Part shown: one piece after another, positions 56,701-64,000 of the stretch
Layout: each line of letters begins with the position of its first letter
Position numbering within the stretch: the stretch's first letter is position 1
Notes under the pieces: model-generated
The model's database searches: none
Told to the model about the DNA's origin: nothing
The model's input: the letters and a program-made list of their open reading frames with translations, nothing else
Program-made: the position numbers and the translations under genes
Source: Tanypteryx hageni
Lineage: Eukaryota > Arthropoda > Insecta > Odonata > Petaluridae
Length of the DNA stretch: 64,000 nucleotides
Assembly (NCBI GenBank): GCA_028673005.1
Contig: CM054120.1
Coordinates: 73,519,533-73,583,532 of the forward strand
Direction of reading: 5' to 3'

Positions 56701-57873
56701 ATCAAATTACACACGCTTCGGCGGTGCAAATTGTCCAACAACATGCAACGGCAGACATTATGAAATACCATAAAAGGATTTTAAAACTCACGTACAAGGC
56801 TCTCGCATAATTTACCTTGATATATCTTAAATATTGTGGTTTAATTTTTACTTAAAAGTGTAGAAAACATCTAAAACACGCTTGTTGATCGCATGACAAA
56901 ATAATAAAGAAAATTAGAAAATGTATATTGTTTCCTGCCACAACTACATGCACCAGGATGACGAAAATTGGAGGGAAAACGTTTCAGTCAGAGGCGCTGT
57001 TAAGACCGCCTGAAGTGTGTTGCAATCTATCATAGTATTCTATAACTGCATCAGGTTCAAATTACACACTGGTCCATAATACACAGACTCCCGCTACATA
57101 TTTGACATTTTAAGGAAATTTATGTAATTATATATTGTATGATATTTGTAATGTTAACATCTAAATTGTTGTATTTAAAAATAGTTAAGTAGCTTTTCTT
57201 TGAACAACTATATGAATTACATTCTACATTCAAATGCAAAATTAATGTTATTGTACCAAATCAAATACGTGCATGAGTACTGTTGGAAAAAATTTATTTT
57301 GATAATGAGAGTATCTGCTTATATTGGAATCTGGAATATTGGTATCGTAAGATCAAAAAAATGTTGTTTTTTTTGGAATAATAAGAACGGTTTTACATCA
57401 AATTATAGGCTATAATATTAATAACATATTTGATAGCTTTTATATGCGCTAAAAATAAAAAATAATAAATTTCTTTAGAACAGTATTAGACAGAGTTGTA
57501 TAAAAGGAGCCGTTCACAAATTGAATAACGAAAAATGTATGAAGGGAATCCATGCAATTTTTACTGTTCGTTACATGGTGGGAGGAAGAGCTTGCGCGAT
57601 TTTACGTTCGGATATCTATTTTTGTCTTCTTGACTTTCGATAGTGAAGCCGAATTTGGTTAAAATAAAAAATAACATTAATTAATAAAGATTATTTTTGA
57701 ATTCTCTTGAAGTTTCCCCCGAAAAATGAAGTTGGAGCGAAAAAAAACCGGTTCGAACCGGTTTAATAGTGGTTTCTGGAGCAAAACAGGAACCGAACCG
57801 AATTTTTTTGTTTTGTACAAACCGGAACGAAAACAGGAGCAAAAAAATTTCGGTTCAATGCCCAGCTCGCAGA

Positions 57874-58030
57874 GCCAACAAATATTTTAAAATTTTGAAA
57901 TTTTTAACGAAAATAATAAAATATCTTTAAGCTACAGTTCATTCAATATTGTTTTGTGTTCTTCTTTTTTCTTCATTCAGTTGAAGCGAATGTCAAACGT
58001 TGTTTTTGTTAATTTGGATGGAAATTATTG
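57874..58030. other. AT-rich spacer between the two hAT-like copies
   Basis: Continues the sequence interrupted at 53412. No gene. It ends with ATTTAAAA (58031-58038), the target duplication of the next element. Confidence 0.5.
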
Positions 58031-58038
58031 ATTTAAAA

Positions 58039-59088
58039 CAGGGCATCGAACCGGAACCGAACCGAAAACCGAAACAGGCCGTTATATTATCTGGAGTAAA
58101 ACCGAACCCGAACAGAAAAAAATATTCTACTGAACCCGAACAGAAACCGAAAACCGTTATTTATTTCGTTCCATTTTTTCGGTTCGCATAAATAGTGGGT
58201 GCAGAATATAAGGGTTTACCTTTATATTCTGGTAGTCTTTCTCTAACACCTATCCAGGAAGGAACGCTCGTCTGTCGTGCTTTTGAAGTATTCTTACTCC
58301 TGTTAAATGTTACTTTGTGTACATATTTGCCGTCTTAAGGATATTTATGTAATTACATATTTTAGGGTACTTATTTGTAATATTAACATCTTAATTATTG
58401 TGTTTAAAAATAGTTATGTAGCTCTTCTTTGAACAGCTCTATATAAATTGCACTCCACATACAAATTTGAATCAATATTATTGAACCTGTTCAAGTGCGT
58501 GCATGAGTATTGTTGGAATAAATTAATTATTATAATGAGAGTATGTCCTTATAATGGAATCTTAGAATAATGGAAATGTAAAATACAATAAATGTTGATA
58601 TAAAAGAATAACAACGGTTTTTCATCAAATTAAATATAAAAAAAAACAATTATAATTGCTTTTATAAGAGCTGAAAAAGAAAACAAATGGTAATCCCTAT
58701 AGAAAAGTATTAGACCGGTCGTATAAAAGGGGCCGTTTACAAATTGAATAAAGAAAAACTTATGAAGGAAATTTATTCAATATGTTACTGTTCGTTAGAT
58801 GGTGGGAGGGAGCGCTTGCGCGATGTTACGTGCGTATATCTATTTTTGTCTTTTTGTCATCGATAGTGAAGATATATTTGATGTAATTAAAAAATAACAT
58901 TAATTAATAAAGATTATTTTGGAATTATCTTGAAATTTTCTCCAGAAAATTCGGTCGCAGCCAAAAAAACCGGTTCGAACCGGTTCAATGGTGGTTGCTG
59001 GAGCTAAACCGGAACCGAACCGAAATTTTTTATTTTGTGTGAGCCGGAACGAAAACCGAAGCGAAAAAAATTTCGGTTCGATGCCCTG
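58039..59088. mobile_element. hAT-like element with AACCG-rich ends, 1.05 kb derivative
   Basis: Ends CAGGGCATCGAACCGG (58039 on) and TTTCGGTTCGATGCCCTG (to 59088) form a perfect inverted pair over about 18 bases. ATTTAAAA flanks both sides exactly (58031-58038, 59089-59096). Internal sequence matches the left end and right 0.8 kb of the element at 53413, so it is an internally deleted, non-autonomous family member. No coding capacity. Confidence 0.92.
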
Positions 59089-59096
59089 ATTTAAAA

Positions 59097-59339
59097 TTCA
59101 ATGAGCCGTTAAAAAAATCGATGAACCCATTGCCGCACCAGGTGGAAGCGTTATTGTTGAATTATAGAAAATCTTGCCTCTTTCTTCAATTGAGAAATTT
59201 TTCACTGTGACATACGTATTTGCCGGTTTCGAAAATTGACAGTTTTTCACTTTTGGATCTTATCATTTCCTCAGTCCCCGTGCAGGCCACGATCCCCGGC
59301 AGAAACTTTTTCGCCCCCGACCACCAGTCATTATAATTT
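59097..59339. other. Short unrecognised spacer
   Basis: No gene or repeat recognised. The right part (59270-59340) is GC-richer, and somewhere here the 5'-truncated CR1 begins. Confidence 0.4.
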
Positions 59340-59359
59340 CTCCTACCCCTACCCTACCG

Positions 59360-59706
59360 ACTAACGACGCCTCGAAGCGCGAGTCCGAGGAGATTTTAAG
59401 TTCTTTTAAGGACTTGTCCTCTGAGGTTGCTCGTGCCCGAGAGGAGTCGGGTTCCGATGAGCGGCTTACTGTCTGCAGTATAGTCCCTAGGATTGATCGC
59501 GGTTCTGAGGTTTGGAGTAGAGTTGAAGGTCTGAACTGAAGGCTGTGGAATTTCTGTCGGGACTTGGGAGTGGACTTCGTCGACCTACGACCGAATATCA
59601 AATCGTGCAGGGCACCACTATATCACTCTGGTGTTCACTACACGCCCGAATCGGCTTAGAGAGTAGCGAGTAGGATTCTCGAGCACAGTAGGGATTTTTT
59701 AGGCTA
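59360..59706 (+). pseudogene. CR1 ORF1 C-terminal fragment (esterase)
   Basis: TNDASKRESEEILSSFKDLS, VCSIVPRIDRGSEVWSRVEG, LWNFCRDLGVDFVDLRP and HSGVHYTPES match the second half of the ORF1 esterase at 37110-37958, including the block V Asp and His. In-frame stops interrupt it after VEGLN and after PESA; the normal TAG follows DFLG at 59706. It lacks the block I serine because of 5' truncation. Confidence 0.8.
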
Positions 59707-59715
59707 GAGTCAGTT

Positions 59716-61782
59716 TTGGGTCAGGGGATAATCGATGCATTTGTAGTAAATAAGAATCCCGAAAGATTATCTAATGATAGAATATACACCGAGCGTAACA
59801 TGCAGCACCAATTTCGCGATAGGTCATTGATAGAATGTTCCGTAAAGGGCGCGACGGGTCGCAATTCCAATTTTGATGCGACGCCATACAGTCGTGGGAG
59901 TGATTGTGGTGGGAGCGCATGTAGTTTTAGAGTGGAAGAGAAAGTCAAGGGTGAGATTAGTATGCGAAGTGATAGTGAGAAATTAAACGTCGTCGTACTG
60001 AACTGTCGCAGCATCCGTAGGAAAATTGCTGAGTTCGAGCATCTTATTCGCAGTCTGCATGCCGACGTCGTGATAGGCACAGAAAGTTGGTTAACGGATG
60101 AGATTCAGAGTCAGGAGATATTTCCTAGAGACTATCGTGTCTATAGAAAAGATCGCGCTAATAGATCGGGCGGGGGAGTTTTCATAGCGGTTAGCGATAA
60201 GTACGATAGCAGTGAGATTCCGATAAGTGACGAGGATATCGAGAGTGTTTGGTGCCGCATAGGTAAAGATGGCTCCAAAAAGTTGTTCATATGTTCGTTT
60301 TACAGGACACCTAACGCTGGTGTAGATTATATTTTAAGTCTCGAGAAACAATTATCAAAGCTTACACTGATAAATAAAGATGGCATCGTTATAGTCGGTG
60401 GTGACTTTAACTTACACTCAATTGATTGGGAAAATCTGTTTCGAATCTAGAGGTAAAGAACGCGAATCCTGTGAGGCATTATTCGAAACATTCTGCGAGC
60501 ACTCTCTCCTTCAATTAGTCAGAAAGCCAACGCGATCGGGAAACATATTAGATTTATTAGCAACTAACGTCCCAGAAAGAATAAACAAAGTCACCATTGA
60601 AGATGGGATAAGTAATCATCAGGCCGTATATGCAGAGTGTAAGTTGAAAATCGATAGGCACCCTAAGCCTCAAAGACAGTTTTATATATTTGCTAGGGCA
60701 AACTTTTCAAGCTTCAGGTCGCGCCTACGAGAAATACTACCTGGCTTCCGTGATATGACCGAACGATCAGGTGCTGAGTCGTCATGGAAACTATTCAAGG
60801 ATATAATGCTAGAGAGCATCGATAAGTACATTCCAATTAAATTGAAGGTCGACAATAAAGAGCCTCGTTGGTACAATAAGCAAGTTAGGAGTGCGCTTAG
60901 GCGTCAGAGAGTAAGCCACGCGAAAATAAAAAATATGCCGTCTACATCATCCGATGAATATAGAGCAACTAAAGTTAAGACGTATAAGGAATCCCGCGCT
61001 AAAGCGAGAACTACTATGCGCGAGGCTTTTACTAACTTCCGGAATAAGGTATTAAATAATTATTTAAAGGAGGACCCTAAAGCGTTTTGGTCCTATGTGA
61101 GAGAGGTCCAAGGTAAAGGCCCTACAATACCTTCCCTGCGTAATCACTCGGGTGCCGTTATTCATGATAGCGTAGAGAAAGCCAACCTGTTAAACGGTCA
61201 TTTTGTAAAAGCATTCACAGCCGTCAGCGACCATTGCGTACATTATGCACCCGCAATAAGGGAGAACCTGATGGACGATATAGTATTTTCTGAGGTGGGA
61301 ATAGCAAAGCAATTGAGTTCCATCAGACATAACAAAGCCACTGGCCCCGAAGAAATTCCTGCTCGCGTTTTAAAAGAATTAGCTGAAGAAATAGCACCTT
61401 TTCTTCTGATAATCTTCGAGAAATCCATTTCTCGCGCAGAGGTCCCTAGCGACTGGAGGTTAGCGCACGTTACCCCAATTCATAAGGGCGGCGACAAGGA
61501 GAACCCAGAAAATTACAGGCCGATTTCTTTAACTTCGATATCGTGTAAGATTCTCGAGCATATACTCGTTAGCAACATAATGCGATTTCTTGATAGTAAT
61601 TTATTGTTAGATGATTGTCAACACGGCTTCAGGAAAGGTAGGTCATGTGATACTCAGCTCGGTCTTTTTGTTAATTGTTTACTGAGAAGCGGAGAAAAGA
61701 ATACGCAGGTCGATGCCATCTTCTTAGATTTTAGGAAAGCCTTTGATAAGGTACCTCACAGGAAGTTAATAACGAAATTTGT
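59716..61782 (+). pseudogene. CR1 ORF2: endonuclease and part of RT, one frameshift, 3' truncated
   Basis: Frame 59716-60450 has an N-terminal region, then LNVVVLNCRSIRRKIAEFEH, VVIGTESWLTDE, RSGGGVFIAVSDKYDS, SVWCRIGKD, ICSFYRTPNAG, IVGGDFNLHSIDW. A +1 shift near 60440 moves it to 60398-61882: EALFETFCEHSLLQLVRKPT, EPRWYNKQVRSALRRQR, KAFWSYVREVQGKGPTIPSL, HKGGDKENPENYRPISLTSI, QHGFRKGRSCDTQLGLFV, FLDFRKAFDKVPHRKL. The rest of RT (B, FADD box, C-terminus) is lost. This is the better-preserved endonuclease of the two CR1 copies. Confidence 0.88.
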
Positions 61783-63945
61783 GACCTCGTTCCCTCCCGC
61801 AAGATTTCCAAGAGACGACCCCTATGGATGTCCGAGGCGACCGCTGCAACCCTCCGTAACAAAGAAGCCGCTTGGAAACTAAGTAAGACCCACCCAAACC
61901 CCCGCACACTCTCGGAGTTTGCAAAAATTCGCAGCCGCTTGTGAACGCTCCTCAGACGTGACTATGCCAAATATGTGAAAACAATCACCGAAGGACTCAA
62001 AGACAATTCCAAGAGATTTTGGACTCTCATAAATGGCAGAAGAAAGTGTTCTCGTATCCCCCTTACTGTGATCTCCGATTCCAAGTCATTCACGAACCAC
62101 GAAAGGCCCACCGCTTTCAACGACCAGTTCACTTCGAACTTTTCCACACCCTCTCTCTCATCCCCCTTACCACCCGTTGAGTCCATTTGCACTCACTCCC
62201 TCTCAACCATTTCCACCACCCGCAGTGAGGTCCTAAGCCTTCTTTCCTCCTTACCTTCAAATAAGGCCACAGGATCGGACGCCATAGGTTCCCAATTCCT
62301 CAAACGCACGGTCAACACTCTTCATCTCCCTATCACGAAAATATTTAACAGATGCTTCTCCGATGGATCTTACCCGACGGAGTGGAAAACAGCAAATGTC
62401 ACCCCTATTCTAAAGTCCGGTTCTAAAAATTGCATTGATAATTACCGCCCCATATCTATTCTTCCTGTTCTTTCCATCCTCTTTGAACGCATTATTCACG
62501 GCCGCCTCCTGTCGTTTATCCTCTCTTACATTTCCCCCTATCAACATGGTTTCCTTCCCGGGAGCTCATGCTTCACCAACCTTTCCGACATTCACTATCA
62601 TATTACCAATGATTTCGAACAATCTTCCCAACTCGACGTTTGTTACGTCGATTTTTCAGAGCTTTTGACACCGTGGATCACATCCTATTAATTCACAAAC
62701 TTACCAATCGTTACAATATCCATGGACCCCTTCTTAGGCTTCTCACCAGTTTTCTATCCAACAGATTTCAACGTGTTACAATCGACGGCGTTACTTCCCC
62801 TTCCCTTCCAGTTCCTTCAGGTATTCCACAAGGAATTGTTCTTGGTCACCTTCTTTTCTCTTTATATATTGATGATATTGTTGATTCCGTTCTTCCCCAT
62901 TCCTGCAACATACTGTTATACGCCGACGATTGCAAGATATTTAAGCAAATAGACAACTCCAATGACAGTCACTTGCTTCAGCTTGCCCTCCATTCAATCT
63001 CTAATTGGAGCTCTGCATGGAAACTTAAAGTTAATCCCACCAAATCTAAATGTATACAGTTCACCCTTCGAACCAAACCCATCCCTTCAGTTTATTTATA
63101 CTCCGCCCAACCCATACCCGAAGTTTCCTCACACAGTGACCTTGGAGTGCTCTTCGATTCCAAGCTCACCTTCACCTCACATATAAGAAAAATTTCATCC
63201 AAAGCCATGTCCCTTGTTGGTCTGTTGTACAGATTCACAGAAATCAACAACGCTCAGGCATTAAAATCAGTTTTTTCCGGTTGTGTCCTACCACTACTTG
63301 AATATTGCTCTTCTATATGGTCCACGGCATCTCCCAACAACCTTAAACTCCTAAATCCCCCTCTAAATTTCTTCCTAGCAATCGTGCGCCATCGACTCCC
63401 CACTTACCGTAATTTGTCTCGCGAGGAATTGCATTCAGTGATGGGTATTTCCTCCCTGCAATTGCGTCGGAAAACATCAGATCTAAAATTTCTCCATGGA
63501 ATAATGAATGGTAAATACCGACCAAATGAACTTCTTACCTACTACTCTCTTCACGTCCCCCTCGTCCCACCCGCAATCCCAACCCCTTACACTTACCCAA
63601 ATGCCGACTCTCCATCACCAAATGATCTCTCTTCTATCGATTGCCCCAAACATTTAATTCCCTGGTTCGTTTGTTCCCTGTTATTGATGTGTTTTCTCCC
63701 ATCTCATCCTTCTCTGCACTAGTTGCCCGGTCACCCCCATAATTCTTATTGTCTAAACGCTTTTGAATATGTTTCTGTTTTTGCATTTTCCTGTTTCGAA
63801 CAATTTAATATCTGTTCCACGATTGTTAATTTAATTTATTTTATTTGTTATTTTATGTTGTTATATTACAGATCCATTGTAAAAGGCCAAAATTTGGCTG
63901 TTTATGGACCTTTTTTAATTAAATAAATAAAATAAAATCAATAAA
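61783..63945 (+). mobile_element. 5'-truncated non-LTR retrotransposon, Jockey/CR1-like group
   Basis: Begins in the linker between endonuclease and RT (PLWMSEATAATLRNKEAAWK) and continues through RT to a 3' UTR ending near 63945 with GGCCAAAATTTGGCTGTTTATGG and an A-rich (AAATA)n-like tail. It abuts the truncated CR1. RT sequence differs clearly from CR1 and RTE here; I place it broadly in the Jockey/I/CR1 assemblage without fixing the clade. Confidence 0.8.
61797..63722 (+). pseudogene. Non-LTR reverse transcriptase with YADD box, one stop, one frameshift
   Basis: Linker: EAAWKLSKTHPNPRTLSEFA, a TGA near 61942, then YAKYVKTITEGLKDNSKRFW. RT: ATGSDAIGSQFLK, WKTANVTPILKSGSKNCIDN, YRPISILPVLSILFERII, YQHGFLPGSSCFTNL, VCYVDFS/RAFDTVDH (A; frameshift near 62660 in between), SGIPQGIVLGHLLFSLYIDD (B), LLYADDCKIF (C), WKLKVNPTKSKCIQF (D). 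C-terminus: LPLLEYCSSIWSTAS and HRLPTYRNLSREELHSVMGI to 63722. Apart from the shift and one stop the RT is complete; the endonuclease is missing by 5' truncation. Confidence 0.85.
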
Positions 63946-64000
63946 TATATGAATATGCATATTTATTCGTGTGTGTATGTATATAAATAATTTCATATTA
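63723..64000 (+). other. 3' UTR of the last LINE and AT-rich flank
   Basis: Untranslated 3' region to about 63945, with the dyad GGCCAAAATTTGGC, then AT-rich sequence to the window end. I see no continuation of the truncated CR1 in the remaining bases. Confidence 0.6.

Larger units (their letters stand above)
54205..57100 (-). mobile_element. Probable pogo/jerky-like transposon nested in hAT-like element
   Basis: The left margin has repeated CGTGTAATTTGGAACC and CGTGTAATTTGTAAC; the right margin has GGTTCAAATTACACACTGG (57055 on) in inverted orientation. A pogo/jerky-like transposase remnant lies between on the minus strand. Exact ends and a TA duplication are not resolved. AT-rich repeats at 54400-56150 appear to have been inserted into it. 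Confidence 0.55.
53413..57865. mobile_element. hAT-like element with AACCG-rich ends, 4.45 kb copy
   Basis: Left end CAGGGCATCGAATCGG (53413 on), right end CCGGTTCAATGCCCAG-like (to 57865; exact bases TTTCGGTTCAATGCCCAG). CTCGCAGA occurs immediately on both sides (53405-53412 and 57866-57873), an exact 8-bp target duplication. Subterminal GAACCGAACCGAAA and CCGGTTCGAACCGG repeats are abundant. The internal 53575-53955 and 54045-57080 are absent from the short relative at 58039. No transposase of its own is recognised; it carries a nested pogo-like element. Confidence 0.88.
59340..61782 (+). mobile_element. CR1-type LINE, copy 2, truncated at both ends
   Basis: Starts within the esterase domain of ORF1 (TNDASKRESEEI) and runs through ORF2 to RT motif A, where it stops at AACGAAATTTG (61782) against a different non-LTR element. 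It is the same family as 33881-38702, on the opposite strand, and differs at many codons, so the two are old relatives. Confidence 0.88.

Overview
This window is repeat-dense, AT-rich animal nuclear DNA, most likely from an arthropod and probably an insect. The mobile-element set points that way: a CR1 element with an esterase-type ORF1, an RTE-type LINE, a Penelope-like element with a GIY-YIG nuclease and hammerhead ribozymes, BED-type and TTF/ZMYM1-type hAT elements, and a pogo/jerky-like element. I found no intact host protein gene, tRNA, rRNA or CRISPR array. Every recognisable coding stretch is a mobile-element ORF, and all of them carry stops, frameshifts or truncations.

Layout. Positions 1-11940 hold two complete copies and one truncated copy of a 4.26 kb tandem unit. 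Each unit contains a front segment, a remnant of a BED-type hAT element, and a cluster of CA-rich modules. From 11941 to about 50900 the same blocks recur in a larger higher-order pattern: unit front, dead LINE fragment (X), AT-rich segment (Y), TTF-type hAT, segment Z with a purine-rich tract, BED-type hAT, CA-module tail, then unit front again. Parts of this pattern occur about three times.

Later insertions interrupt the pattern. An RTE element (25159-28329) sits between 6-bp target duplications. A Penelope-like composite (31184-39346) sits between 12-bp duplications, and the uninterrupted version of its target is visible at about 14340-14400. A full-length CR1 (33881-38702) is nested in one long terminal repeat of the Penelope element.

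From 50900 to 53340 the sequence is single-copy here and unrecognised. A hAT-like family with AACCG-rich ends follows: a 4.45 kb copy (53413-57865, carrying a dead pogo/jerky-like transposon and tandem AT-rich repeats) and a 1.05 kb internally deleted derivative (58039-59088). Both have exact 8-bp target duplications. The right end holds a 5'-truncated second CR1 (about 59340-61782) abutting a 5'-truncated non-LTR retrotransposon with a YADD-type reverse transcriptase (about 61783-63945).

The genes do not form a pathway. What the window records is layered transposition followed by tandem and segmental amplification. Shared lesions, empty sites and target duplications allow the order of events to be worked out. 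The most informative biological parts are the hammerhead motifs in the Penelope repeats and the CR1 esterase ORF1.
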